Positions 51,653 through 59,114 of a stretch of DNA of 64,000 nucleotides are shown one piece after another; position 1 is the first letter of the stretch, and each line of letters starts with the position of its first letter. Under the pieces are notes generated by a model, which was not told where the DNA came from, did not search any database, and worked only from the letters and a program-made list of their open reading frames with translations. Origin of the DNA: Saccharopolyspora_D taberi (GTDB lineage: Bacteria > Actinomycetota > Actinomycetes > Mycobacteriales > Pseudonocardiaceae); the NCBI RefSeq assembly GCF_039534165.1, contig NZ_BAAAUX010000001.1, forward strand, positions 1-64,000, given 5' to 3'. Position numbers and translations under genes: made by a program.

Positions 51653-52689
51653 GCGGTGAGTCCTCCGGTGATGGCTTTGAGCGCGGGCGCCTGGTCGTCG
51701 TCTTCGAGGTCGAGCCATCCGCGCACCTTGTCGCCGCGGGCTGATTTGGGCTGTGGCGCGTCGGGATCGTCGCCGAGCGACAACCACCCTTGAACCTTGC
51801 TTCCGCGCCCCTGGCGGCCGTCTGGGCGGCCGGATCGGGTACCGCGTGCGGCCTTGACCGCATCGCCGTAGAGCCACGTAAGGGCGCCGGGGCTGTGGAC
51901 GTCGGTTCGGGCGTCCCATTCGTCGAGCGCGGCCATGACGAGATCGGTCTGTGCGCCCTGCGCGAGCAACCCATCGACCACTTTGGACAGGTCGCGGAGC
52001 GTCTTCGCCAGGTACGGCGGAGCGTCCGGGAACTTCTGCCGCCACTGCGACACGAGCGTGTACGCGGCCGGCTTTACCGCGGCGTTGGACAGCTCGGCAA
52101 GGTCGGTTGACGGCTTGCGCGAGCGCCCGCGCCCGCGAGCAGCAGCACTACCTTTAGGTAGTGCTGCGGGAGGGGAGGGGAGGGGGCACCCGTGACTCAC
52201 GGTGTGAGTCACACCGTGACACCCGTCGCCTACCTGCGGTTTCGCGTCAGACTCGCCGGATTTTTCGTCGTCGGATTCACTCACGTTTACCCCCCCATTT
52301 GCCCCCCTGTTTTGGGGGGTGTTTTCGGGGGTGTTTTCGGCAGAACCGGTGTCGACGTCCGGCGCGGACCGGCGGCGCCGCTGCCGTTCGGCGTCCGCGG
52401 CACGACGCGCGCGCACTTGGTCGCGGGTCTGCTGGTAGTCGGTCCAGTCCCAAAACTGATAGCCCGGTTCGCCGTCGCGTTCGGCGGGCGCCCACAGGCC
52501 GGCGGCGACGAGCTTTTCGGCCTGCCGGACGGTGCCGTAGCGGGCGGCGATGTCGGCCGGCACGAAACCGTCGGTCAAGTTCCCGGCAGACCATGCGCCG
52601 CATCGCACCCACAGGCCGAGCGCGGGCGTTCCAGCCTTGCGAACCTTGGCGTTGTCGGCGAGCTGGTCATCGACGAAGAACCACGGCAT
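51649..52689 (-). CDS. Replisome-organizer-like replication protein
   Basis: 346 residues. The N-terminal winged-helix domain (MPWFFVDDQLADNAKVRKAG ... LTDGFVPADIAARYG, 1 to about 95) is the form found in phage replication initiators. A low-complexity middle follows (about 110-190), then a conserved C-terminal helical domain (KPAAYTLVSQWRQKFPDAPPYLAKTLRDLSKVVD). It ends with a duplicated KV-GWL-L--DD motif, perhaps a peptide that docks a partner such as a helicase or sliding clamp. ATG 52689 is preferred over 52701. The DNA of the middle region forms several palindromes, a likely origin. Confidence 0.85.
   Translation of the reverse strand: MPWFFVDDQLADNAKVRKAGTPALGLWVRCGAWSAGNLTDGFVPADIAARYGTVRQAEKLVAAGLWAPAERDGEPGYQFWDWTDYQQTRDQVRARRAADAERQRRRRSAPDVDTGSAENTPENTPQNRGANGGVNVSESDDEKSGESDAKPQVGDGCHGVTHTVSHGCPLPSPPAALPKGSAAARGRGRSRKPSTDLAELSNAAVKPAAYTLVSQWRQKFPDAPPYLAKTLRDLSKVVDGLLAQGAQTDLVMAALDEWDARTDVHSPGALTWLYGDAVKAARGTRSGRPDGRQGRGSKVQGWLSLGDDPDAPQPKSARGDKVRGWLDLEDDDQAPALKAITGGLTA
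52142..52340. other. Candidate phage replication origin inside the initiator gene
   Basis: Within 200 bp lie: an 11-bp perfect hairpin with TTTA loop (52142-52167); four G runs GGGAGGGGAGGGGAGGGGG (52168-52186); two overlapping palindromes, GTGACTCAC-3 nt-GTGAGTCAC (52192-52212) and CACGGTGT-5 nt-ACACCGTG (52198-52218); and C/G homopolymer runs (52290-52340). Phages often keep their origin within the initiator gene, as in lambda O. Confidence 0.55.
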
Positions 52690-52690
52690 G

Positions 52691-52942
52691 TCAGGCACCA
52701 CCGTTGGCGTTGGGGGTCAGTTCGAGCCGGTCGAGAATGCGGCCGGCGGTGTAGAGGCTCATGCGGCAGTGGTCGGCGATCTGGGCATCGGTCCAGCCGC
52801 GGGAGTGCAGCGCCCGCACGAGGTCGTCACGGTCCCGTTGGGACAGGGATTCGGCGGGCAGCCGTCCGGCGGCGCAGTGGCGCCACTTCGCGGAGTTGAC
52901 GCGTGCCCGCGGGTTGCGGGGCACGACAAGGGAACGCGGCAT
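52691..52942 (-). CDS. Small HTH protein upstream of the replication gene
   Basis: 83 residues with an HTH at about 42-70 (RDDLVRALHSRGWTDAQIADHCRMSLYTAGRILDRLGL-like). The stop lies one base before the replication start (TGAC-ATG). Probably a DNA-binding regulator of replication or of its own operon. ATG 52942. Confidence 0.78.
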   Translation of the reverse strand: MPRSLVVPRNPRARVNSAKWRHCAAGRLPAESLSQRDRDDLVRALHSRGWTDAQIADHCRMSLYTAGRILDRLELTPNANGGA

Positions 52943-52966
52943 TGGGGGTCTCTCTGAGGTAGAGCG

Positions 52967-52999
52967 GGTGGGCCGCACCCGTGTTGGGCGCGGCCCACC
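52967..52999. terminator. Hairpin before the replication operon
   Basis: Perfect 10-bp stem GGTGGGCCGC/GCGGCCCACC (52967-52976 with 52990-52999), 13-nt loop, just after the stop of the 53003 gene. Confidence 0.65.
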
Positions 53000-53002
53000 T
53001 GG

Positions 53003-53203
53003 TCAACTTGCGGTAGCGAACAGATCTGGCCTGCTCGTCAAAAACCACCGGTGGCAATGGCGGCACTCGTACGCGCGTCGCGCGCGGCGCCGGGTGTTGT
53101 TGTGCAGCGCCCGCGAGATCTTGCACTCGACGAGTGCGCGAGCGGCCGTTTCTCCGTCGGGGTAGGCGACTTTCTCGCCGTGGTCGCAGTCCGGCGCGGT
53201 CAC
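53003..53203 (-). CDS. Small zinc-ribbon protein
   Basis: 66 residues: CDHGE near the start, a basic middle, and YECRHCHRWFLTS, giving a C-H/C-C-H site. GTG 53203 overlaps the neighbour (GTGA). Confidence 0.7.
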   Translation of the reverse strand: MTAPDCDHGEKVAYPDGETAARALVECKISRALHNNTRRRARRAYECRHCHRWFLTSRPDLFATAS

Positions 53204-53568
53204 GGCGCATCCTCGCGAGCCTGCGCGGTGACGCGGGCGATCCACACCTGGTTACGGCTCGCCCGACGCGCTCGGCGGGCACTGCGGTAGCGTCGCTGCG
53301 TCGGAACAATCGCGATGCGATCCGGCGCGGACGGGTGCGCGGCCACACCCATCACCGACGGCAGGATGTTGCAGCCCGCACCCTGGTCGTCGCCGGCCAT
53401 CGCGCGCACGTCCTCGACCGTGAACGGCTGCCCGCGGGCGACGAGCTCGGCGAGCGCGGCATCGCAGCGCTCGCGGTAGTCGCGGTGGCCGGCGGTGGCC
53501 GCCGCGAGTGCGGCGGCCTGCCCTTCGTGCCGGTCGGCGTAGCCGAGCGCGAGCTGATCGGCCGTCAT
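53200..53568 (-). CDS. Hypothetical early protein
   Basis: 122 residues. N-terminal helices with GYADRHEGQAAALAAATAGH, then FTVEDVRAMAGDD and a strongly basic end. The N-terminal half resembles small recombination-associated proteins but I cannot name a family. ATG 53568. Confidence 0.68.
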   Translation of the reverse strand: MTADQLALGYADRHEGQAAALAAATAGHRDYRERCDAALAELVARGQPFTVEDVRAMAGDDQGAGCNILPSVMGVAAHPSAPDRIAIVPTQRRYRSARRARRASRNQVWIARVTAQAREDAP

Positions 53569-53999
53569 GACGCCGCACCGTTCAGGTTGTGGCGCAGCGT
53601 GAGCGCGCAGATCTGCAACAGCGCCGAGCATCCCGCCGACCACTCGTCATCGCTGCGGACAGCGTCGATCAGGGCCGTGAACTGCTCGCGGTCGTCGGCG
53701 ACACGTGCAGCGACCAGACGACCAGCCCAGCGGACCGGCGGCGGCACATCGTCGGCGTCGCCGAGCTCGCCGGTGTCGGTGTTGAACCACGCGACGTGCA
53801 CCGGCTCACCGCTGGGTGGGGCGCAGTGAATCAGTGCGGTGTCGATCCACGCGCACAGCACGTTCGGAACGACTTCGCCGCCGTAGTTGTCGGTGAGCCG
53901 GTTCACTGCTGCGGCGGCCTTCGCCCATCGGCCGGCGACCCCTGCCCGCAGGGCTTCGGCGGCCAACGGTGCCCACGGGAGAGCGGGTGTCTCGGTCAC
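53565..53999 (-). CDS. Hypothetical early protein
   Basis: 144 residues, helical (ALPWAPLAAEALRAGVAGRWAKAAAAVNRLTDNYGGEVVPN). GTG 53999 overlaps the RecT stop by 4 nt, so it is coupled to recombination genes. Function unknown. Confidence 0.7.
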   Translation of the reverse strand: MTETPALPWAPLAAEALRAGVAGRWAKAAAAVNRLTDNYGGEVVPNVLCAWIDTALIHCAPPSGEPVHVAWFNTDTGELGDADDVPPPVRWAGRLVAARVADDREQFTALIDAVRSDDEWSAGCSALLQICALTLRHNLNGAAS

Positions 54000-54844
54000 G
54001 ACTCGTCTCCGTTCTCGACGATCTCGCCGTCGATCGGCTCGTCGGCGGGCGCGGTGTAGTTCGTGATGTCGATCGGGTCCGGGTCGAGATCGGCCGGCGC
54101 GAGGTTGGGAAGGTCGGCGCGCTCCGCGCTCGCGGTGATCAGGCGCCGATCCTCGGTCGAGGTCGGCACCCACTTGGCCAACCGGCGCGCCGCGGTCTTC
54201 ATCCACATCGCCTCTTCGTGGTTCTGCCACGGCGAGTAGGACGAATTCGCGCCCTGCGATGACTCCTTCGCCTTCGCGATGTGGTCGCGGTTGAGCACGA
54301 CCACCTTTGACGTAGCGCCGCCGATCATCACCGCGTAGGCGTAGACGAGCACCAGTTCGCCGCGGTCCTCCGACATCCAATCGATATCGTGTTCCGGCAC
54401 GGTGTCGCGGCCGGGCCGATAGCTGAACTTGTCGTTCTTGCGCACCACCTCGACGACAACCGACGCGATGGCACCTGACCGGTACATCAGTTCGATGTAC
54501 CCCTGGTATCCCGGAATGCCGAGCACTTCGAAGCGGCCTTGCTTGTTCTTGCGCGGGGTCAGGTAATACTGTTCCGTGCCCGGTTCCAGACCGAGCCGGG
54601 CGGCGTCCATCAGCGCGACCATGAGCGAGTTGGGCGAGTTGTTCGCGGCCTGCGTCAGCTTGTCGTCGCGCCGCACCACGCCGGTAGCGACGCGCACGAA
54701 CACGTCGGCCCGGACGTGCGTCGGCATCACCTGCGCGAGGTCTGCGTGATAGCTGCGGATCATCGCGCCAGGGCCGGCGGCCTTCGACTCGTCCGGGTTT
54801 TCGTCCCGCCTGGCGACGGCGGTGGTGATGGTTTGTGCGGTCAT
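53996..54844 (-). CDS. recT: RecT-family single-strand annealing protein
   Basis: 282 residues with the RecT core: ARLGLEPGTEQYYLTPRKNKQGRFEVLGIPGYQGYIELMYRSGAI and the later MWMKTAARRLAKWVP. It coats resected single strands and anneals them to homologous DNA. It works with the exonuclease encoded just before it (4-nt overlap), the normal RecE/RecT-like pair. ATG 54844. Confidence 0.96.
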   Translation of the reverse strand: MTAQTITTAVARRDENPDESKAAGPGAMIRSYHADLAQVMPTHVRADVFVRVATGVVRRDDKLTQAANNSPNSLMVALMDAARLGLEPGTEQYYLTPRKNKQGRFEVLGIPGYQGYIELMYRSGAIASVVVEVVRKNDKFSYRPGRDTVPEHDIDWMSEDRGELVLVYAYAVMIGGATSKVVVLNRDHIAKAKESSQGANSSYSPWQNHEEAMWMKTAARRLAKWVPTSTEDRRLITASAERADLPNLAPADLDPDPIDITNYTAPADEPIDGEIVENGDES

Positions 54845-55746
54845 GCTGCTGCGTCCTCGATTCGGGTTGTGGTGGGCTTCGGTTTGGTGGCGACGACGAA
54901 CGGGGTTCCGCCGTTGCGCGCTTGGCGCATGGCGATCTGCTCGCCGTCGCAGAACGCTCGGCGGGCAGTGCCCATCGCGTCGGCGACGGCAGATGTGGCG
55001 GCTTGCTTCTCGGCCTTGGCGGCGCTGTACGCCTCGTGCGCCGTGCGGAACTGCCACGCCAGTTGGCGGGAGATCTCGACCTGTGCGGGATCGATGTCCG
55101 GGTGCATCTCCCGGATCACCTGGTACGTCTCGGTGTGCTCGTCGATGGACGGGCGCTCGCGCTCGCGGATCGTGCGCAGGAACTCGACCGCTTCGCGGCG
55201 CAGGATCGCGGCTTCGTCGGCCGAGTAGGGCACGACGTACTCGCGGAACTTGCACCCGGCGATGGCAATGGCGATGCGGGCGCGGGACAGGCCGAGCACG
55301 TCGAGATACCAAAGCACCTGTGCGCGGTAATACACGGGCACTTCGTCGGTGCCCGGCTCGCCCCATCCGTCGGCGTCGTAGACGTTTTTGATCTCGACGA
55401 CTTCGTATCCTTCGGGGCCTTTCGCCGACCGGTCCGGGTTGGCGATCTGCCAGGGGCGTTCACGGTTGCGCCACGTGCCCATGCGCCGCACCTGCAACTC
55501 CGGGTGCTCGTCGGCGAACCACGCGGCGATGCCGTCCTCGAAGTACTTCCCGGCGCGCATCTGCTCGGTTTCCTCGACCGCGCCGGCCAGTCCGGCTTTG
55601 CGGTGCCACAGCGAGAAACGCGACTCGAACGGCGACAGGCCGAGCACGGCGGCGATCTCCGATCCGCCCAACCCTTCGGCGCGCGCGGCGTGCCACTCCT
55701 GAGAACCGGGTTCGAAATGGCCGACCAGCTCGGCGACGGCGCTCAT
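54841..55746 (-). CDS. YqaJ-family lambda-exonuclease-like recombinase nuclease
   Basis: 301 residues. Motifs: LGGSEIAAVLGLSPFES (26-42), the acidic site NPD (Asp105), and EIK (Glu118, Lys120) in YEVVEIKNVYD, the PD-(D/E)xK nuclease signature. It resects double-strand ends 5' to 3' to feed RecT. The C-terminal part is helical with an Ala/Lys-rich coiled stretch. Confidence 0.94.
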   Translation of the reverse strand: MSAVAELVGHFEPGSQEWHAARAEGLGGSEIAAVLGLSPFESRFSLWHRKAGLAGAVEETEQMRAGKYFEDGIAAWFADEHPELQVRRMGTWRNRERPWQIANPDRSAKGPEGYEVVEIKNVYDADGWGEPGTDEVPVYYRAQVLWYLDVLGLSRARIAIAIAGCKFREYVVPYSADEAAILRREAVEFLRTIRERERPSIDEHTETYQVIREMHPDIDPAQVEISRQLAWQFRTAHEAYSAAKAEKQAATSAVADAMGTARRAFCDGEQIAMRQARNGGTPFVVATKPKPTTTRIEDAAA

Positions 55747-56024
55747 GCGGCAGTACCTCCGTACAGTTCGATGCGGACACGCGAGCCGTCGAGCGCGTCA
55801 TCGACTGCCCACCGGATTCGGGACACGGCGCAGCCGGCGCAGCACTCCGCCGAGCCGTCCGAAAGCACGTCCGGCCGCGGAATCCAGATCACTTCCATGA
55901 CGTTCACGGCGCCGCGCATCTGGCACCACAAGCACGGCCCATTTGGGACTGTGGCGGTGGTTTCGACGCGTGTGCACGTGTATCGCTCCGCGTACTTGGT
56001 GATCTCGCGGTACTCTGGTGTCAC
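55743..56024 (-). CDS. Small Cys-rich protein, first gene of the recombination operon
   Basis: 93 residues with Cys in CTRVE, CLWCQM and AECCAGCAVSR, likely one zinc site. GTG 56024 has AAAGGAG 5 nt upstream. Overlaps the exonuclease gene by 4 nt. Confidence 0.7.
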   Translation of the reverse strand: MTPEYREITKYAERYTCTRVETTATVPNGPCLWCQMRGAVNVMEVIWIPRPDVLSDGSAECCAGCAVSRIRWAVDDALDGSRVRIELYGGTAA

Positions 56025-56043
56025 GTGAACTCCTTTGTTGGGT

Positions 56044-56124
56044 TCATGAGCGCCCCTGTGGTGGGGGGTGTTCGTCCTGTGAGATCCCCCGTTGCGCTTG
56101 GCGCAGCGGGGGTTTCTCGTTCAT
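56044..56124 (-). CDS. Tiny coupled ORF (26 residues)
   Basis: MNEKPPLRQAQRGISQDEHP-type peptide. ATG 56124 overlaps the previous stop (ATGA), which is the rule in this operon, and the frame spans the 56086-56112 hairpin. It may be a leader peptide whose translation opens the hairpin, or chance. Confidence 0.35.
   Translation of the reverse strand: MNEKPPLRQAQRGISQDEHPPPQGRS
56086..56112. terminator. Hairpin between early genes
   Basis: 12-bp stem (56086-56097 with 56101-56112, one G-T) and 3-nt loop, followed by TTT on the + strand. On the leftward transcript it has no U run, so attenuation or antitermination control of the recombination operon is more likely than full stop. Confidence 0.6.
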
Positions 56125-56303
56125 GCGGCCCGATGTGCGATCCCGCGCAGCGCGCGGATGCGGCCTTCGAGCTCGTCGACGCTCGGACCGCCGGCGTAGT
56201 GCGCGGCTTCGGCGGCCTGCCGCGGCGGAAGCGACTGCATCTCGGTCAGCGCGAGCCGGAACACCCGGCCTGCGGCGGCGATGCAGTCGGCGCGGGTGGT
56301 CAC
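56121..56303 (-). CDS. Small hypothetical protein
   Basis: 60 residues, helical (ADCIAAAGRVFRLALTEMQSLPPRQAAEAAHYAGG). GTG 56303 overlaps the Cro-like gene's stop (GTGA). Second gene of the leftward immediate-early unit. Confidence 0.68.
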   Translation of the reverse strand: MTTRADCIAAAGRVFRLALTEMQSLPPRQAAEAAHYAGGPSVDELEGRIRALRGIAHRAA

Positions 56304-56542
56304 GCCGCAGCCTCTGCGGGGTAGAGGTCGACCAGCGCGGCGCCGGTGAACGCGGCGGCGTAGGCCGCGGCGAACCGCGGGCCGGGCGCGGTCGAACCGT
56401 TCAGCGCGCGGTAGACGGTGGCGGTGTGAACGCCGAGCCGGTCGGCGAGCTCGGCGGCGCCGGTGCGGGTGCGCACGTCGATGCCGTGCTGTGCGGCGCG
56501 CGCTCGGATGGCTTCGGCGCGGGCGGTGGGGGCGGCTGTCAT
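56300..56542 (-). CDS. Cro-like HTH protein
   Basis: 80 residues: lambda-repressor-like HTH in ELADRLGVHTATVYRALNGSTAPG (about 30-53). It is the first leftward gene and divergent from the rightward repressor, the standard place of Cro. An excisionase role is an alternative. ATG 56542 follows GGAG. Confidence 0.8.
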   Translation of the reverse strand: MTAAPTARAEAIRARAAQHGIDVRTRTGAAELADRLGVHTATVYRALNGSTAPGPRFAAAYAAAFTGAALVDLYPAEAAA

Positions 56543-56562
56543 GGGCGGTGTCTCCTATGAGT

Positions 56563-56614
56563 GCGACTGACTCGCATGGTCGCGACTCTAATGGACGAGT
56601 CGCACGCCTTGCAA
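56563..56614 (-). promoter_or_regulatory. Cro-side early promoter with operators (site D)
   Basis: -35 TTGCAA (56609-56614), 17-bp spacer containing GTGCGACTCG, -10 TTAGAG (56586-56591). A second operator-like pair TGCGAC/ACTCGCA lies over the expected start of transcription (56563-56585). Layout and half-sites match sites A-C in looser form. Confidence 0.7.
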
Positions 56615-56714
56615 CCGGTGGCACGAATGAGAGTTGACCTACTGAGAGTAGGGTTCACCCGGTTGCGTGGGCTGCATGGCCGCACTTCGAAATCCGGGGG
56701 CACAGAGTCGCGTG

Positions 56715-56737
56715 CATGCGATTAGGCTGCGTCGCAT
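56715..56737 (+). promoter_or_regulatory. Repressor-side operator and -10
   Basis: Inverted half-sites ATGCGAT (56715-56721) and GTCGCAT (56731-56737) flank a TAGGCT -10 hexamer (56723-56728), whose start point would fall at the repressor ATG (56736). The half-sites match the early-promoter operators, so autoregulation is likely. Confidence 0.6.
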
Positions 56738-57071
56738 GCGTGACACCGACGACGTGCAGGATTGGGCCACCTACATCGCCGATCACCTAGGCCGGCGGGG
56801 GTGGGAGGTTCGCGACCTCGCCGCCGCTGCCGACATCTCCCCATCCGTCGTCTTCCGGTGGAAGAACGGCCAGGTGCCGAACATCAAAAACGCGCGCGCC
56901 GCAGCCAAGGTGCTCGGCGTGCCACTGCTCGAAATTCTCGTCGTCGCGGGCATCATCACGCCGGAAGAAGCGCGTGCCAGTGTGACCGCGCCGGCAGGGC
57001 TGAGTGGTGTCAGCGATGACGAGCTGGTAGCCGAAATGCACCGCCGATTGCGCCGAACGGATGGCGACTGA
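56736..57071 (+). CDS. Immunity repressor (XRE family)
   Basis: 111 residues: N-terminal HTH (WEVRDLAAAADISPSVVFRWKNGQVPNIKNARAAAKVLGV, about 20-60) and a short helical C-terminal part (DDELVAEMHRRLRR), without a LexA-type protease domain. Divergent from the Cro-like gene and next to the integrase, it is the natural candidate for the lysogeny repressor acting on sites A-D. ATG 56736 has no ribosome-binding site; a leaderless message is likely. The longer frame from 56667 crosses the operators. Confidence 0.85.
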   Translation: MRDTDDVQDWATYIADHLGRRGWEVRDLAAAADISPSVVFRWKNGQVPNIKNARAAAKVLGVPLLEILVVAGIITPEEARASVTAPAGLSGVSDDELVAEMHRRLRRTDGD

Positions 57072-57263
57072 CAGGGTGCCCCGCGTTACAGATCCCACCA
57101 GGTTCGCCCGCATGTTGTAACACTTGAACGATCAAGTGCACAAATGCGAATTTCGGGTCTCCTACCCGGTAGTAATTGCTCTTCCCGAGAGCGATGCTCG
57201 GAGCGTAGGCGTGTGATTCGAACTCACGATCGAGTATGACGACGAGTGATCCGGGAGGGCGCC

Positions 57264-57485
57264 GTGAGCAACGCGGCCGGTGGATACAAGCGGCAGGACA
57301 TTGCGACGATCGGCGGACGTTCAGGGGACAGCACCCACATAGCCGTAGAGATCATCGGTGGTGAACGGGTCATCACCGCCACCCGTGACGACGGTGCCGA
57401 TCCTCTGGAACTCACCCCCGCCGCTGCGTCCGAAGCAATCGGCGCGCTCGCCGCCGCCCTCACCATCGCACTCAGAAAGTCGTAG
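57264..57485 (+). CDS. Small protein upstream of integrase
   Basis: 73 residues, VSNAAGGYKRQDIATIGGRSGD, a beta-rich start and Ala-rich helix at the end. GTG 57264 has GGGAGG 5 nt upstream. Placed 38 nt before the integrase gene, it could be co-expressed and modulate it, but no recombination-directionality motif is visible. Confidence 0.65.
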   Translation: MSNAAGGYKRQDIATIGGRSGDSTHIAVEIIGGERVITATRDDGADPLELTPAAASEAIGALAAALTIALRKS

Positions 57486-57523
57486 CCTCGCAGGGAAGAT
57501 CCCCCACCACAACGGAGGCGCGC

Positions 57524-59053
57524 ATGTCCGCACCTGCCCGCGCGAAGCGGGCGCGAACCAACGAACCACCGCGAGCCGTGATCTACGTCCGACAGTCGCT
57601 CTACCGCGAAGAGTCCGTGTCGCTGGAACTGCAGGAGACCTCCTGTCGTGAGCACTGCGTGCGCCACGGATACCGAGTCGTCGACGTCATCCCCGATCCG
57701 GGCATCTCCGGGCGGAAGTGGGACAAACGGCCCGGCATCCAACGGGTCCTCGCGATGGTCGCGGCCGGTGACGTCCAGCGCGTCATCGTGTGGCGCTGGG
57801 CTCGACTCGCACGCAAGGGTCTCTATCAACACCTGGCGATCGACACCGTTGAACGGACCGGCGCCGTGGTCGAGTCCTCTACCGAGCCGTTCGACACCAA
57901 GACGGCCGGCGGACAGTTCGGCCGCGACGTCATGTTCGCCGCGGCCACCTTCGAGTCAAACCAGAAGGGCGAGCAATGGCGCGAAGCGCACGACCACCGG
58001 CGTAGCCGCGGCCTTCCGGCTACCGGCGGACCCCGGTTCGGCTACGTGCGCCACACTGACGACGGCGAACGATACGAACCGCACCCCGACACCAGAGAAA
58101 CACTGCGGTGGATGTACCTGGCGTACGTCGACGGGCATGGGTTCGCCGCCATCAGCCGCGAACTCAATACCCGCGGCATCGCCAACAGCCGCGGGCGACG
58201 GTGGGCGCCGAAAGCCGTGCAAACCGTGCTCGACTCCGGTTTCGGCGCCGGGCTGCTCGTCCGCGACGAGTACCAAGACGAGAAACAAGTCAGCATCCCG
58301 ATCGGCGACCGCGAATGGATGCCCGGCGCACAAGACCCGGTCATCGACGATGACGAGTGGTCGGATTACCTCGACGCCAGGTACGCCCGTACGCACATGG
58401 CACCCGGCACGATCAACCCGAAACACCCGCTGTCCGGACTCATGCGATGCGGCGACGACGGATGTGGGCGCGGCCCGATGAACCGCCGCAAGATCGGCCC
58501 GCACTACACGTTCACCTGCGTGAACCATCTTCGGTTCGGGACGGGGGAGCCGTGCAACGTCATGGAATCCCGCGTGATCGAACGCGTAAAGCACTGGCTC
58601 GGCGAAGTCGCCGACGACGTAGGCACCGCGGCACAGCGGGCGCGTGACGCGCAGCAAGCGCAACTGCGGGTTCGATCCGACGCCGAAGCGGCGCGCACCG
58701 AGCTCGGCCGCATCGATCGCGAGCTCGCCGAGCTCACTCGGCACCTGGTCGCCGGCCGCGTGCCGGAGCCAGCCTACGACGCCGCGCGCGACGAGCTGAT
58801 GACCGAGCGCGGCGCCGCAGAGCGGCGGGTTGCGGTGGCCGAGCAGCACACCACGCCGCCCGGTCCGCCACCGGATGAACTCGCGCGCGACCTGCTCGGC
58901 ACGTGGGATCTGCTGCCTGTGTTGCGCCGTCGCGAAATGCTCGCGCAGCTGATTGATCGCGTCGAGATCACGCCCGGTGAGCCGAACAGTGCTGGTCGCG
59001 GTCGTCGGCGCGCGGCCATTCGGGTGGTCCCCAAGTGGGAGGCAGAACCCTAG
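57524..59053 (+). CDS. int: Large serine recombinase (phage integrase)
   Basis: 509 residues. Resolvase catalytic domain with nucleophile Ser25 (YVRQS) and the Arg-rich active site (VIVWRWARLARKG); the long alphaE helix; recombinase domain (about 165-300); zinc ribbon with Cys309, Cys314, Cys332 and Cys344; then a coiled coil (about 355-430) that controls direction of recombination. It would join attP and attB without host factors. ATG 57524 has GGAGG upstream; the stop lies 53 nt from the attR core, as is usual. Confidence 0.97.
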   Translation: MSAPARAKRARTNEPPRAVIYVRQSLYREESVSLELQETSCREHCVRHGYRVVDVIPDPGISGRKWDKRPGIQRVLAMVAAGDVQRVIVWRWARLARKGLYQHLAIDTVERTGAVVESSTEPFDTKTAGGQFGRDVMFAAATFESNQKGEQWREAHDHRRSRGLPATGGPRFGYVRHTDDGERYEPHPDTRETLRWMYLAYVDGHGFAAISRELNTRGIANSRGRRWAPKAVQTVLDSGFGAGLLVRDEYQDEKQVSIPIGDREWMPGAQDPVIDDDEWSDYLDARYARTHMAPGTINPKHPLSGLMRCGDDGCGRGPMNRRKIGPHYTFTCVNHLRFGTGEPCNVMESRVIERVKHWLGEVADDVGTAAQRARDAQQAQLRVRSDAEAARTELGRIDRELAELTRHLVAGRVPEPAYDAARDELMTERGAAERRVAVAEQHTTPPGPPPDELARDLLGTWDLLPVLRRREMLAQLIDRVEITPGEPNSAGRGRRRAAIRVVPKWEAEP

Positions 59054-59106
59054 TTGCACCAACGCGATTACGTGTGCTTAGCTCTTTGTGTCTTACCACC
59101 GTCGAC

Positions 59107-59114
59107 GAACGTCG
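59107..59114. other. attR core (GAACGTCG)
   Basis: Same eight bases as attL. Phage sequence to the left, host LVIVD gene to the right. Phage arms on both sides (left TTGTGTCTTACC; right, reversed, TTGGTGTTTTGACTCC) form an imperfect inverted repeat centred on AA, as expected of a serine-integrase attP. Confidence 0.85.

Larger units (their letters stand above)
19583..59114. mobile_element. Complete siphovirus-like prophage, 39,524 bp, serine-integrase type
   Basis: Bounded by the direct 8-bp cores at 19583 and 59107. It has every module expected of an active temperate siphovirus: integrase, repressor, recombination and replication genes, terminase, portal, MuF, scaffold, capsid, connector, tail tube, chaperone with frameshift, tape measure, tail tip, amidase and holin. 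No transposon or broken structural gene is seen. Most genes run leftward; only the repressor/integrase group at the right end and a conversion cassette at the left end run rightward. Codon use and GC are close to those of the host, which suggests long adaptation to actinomycetes. Confidence 0.95.

Noticed and set aside
57180..57240. tRNA-like stretch (GCTCTTCCCGAGAGC and ATTCGAACTCAC) on the + strand before the integrase
   Set aside because: D- and T-arm-like parts are present but the acceptor ends do not pair and the T stem has a mismatch; probably chance or a decayed remnant.
19583..59114. Integration into a tRNA gene
   Set aside because: Neither end touches a tRNA; the core lies in an LVIVD coding frame and the integrase is of the serine type.
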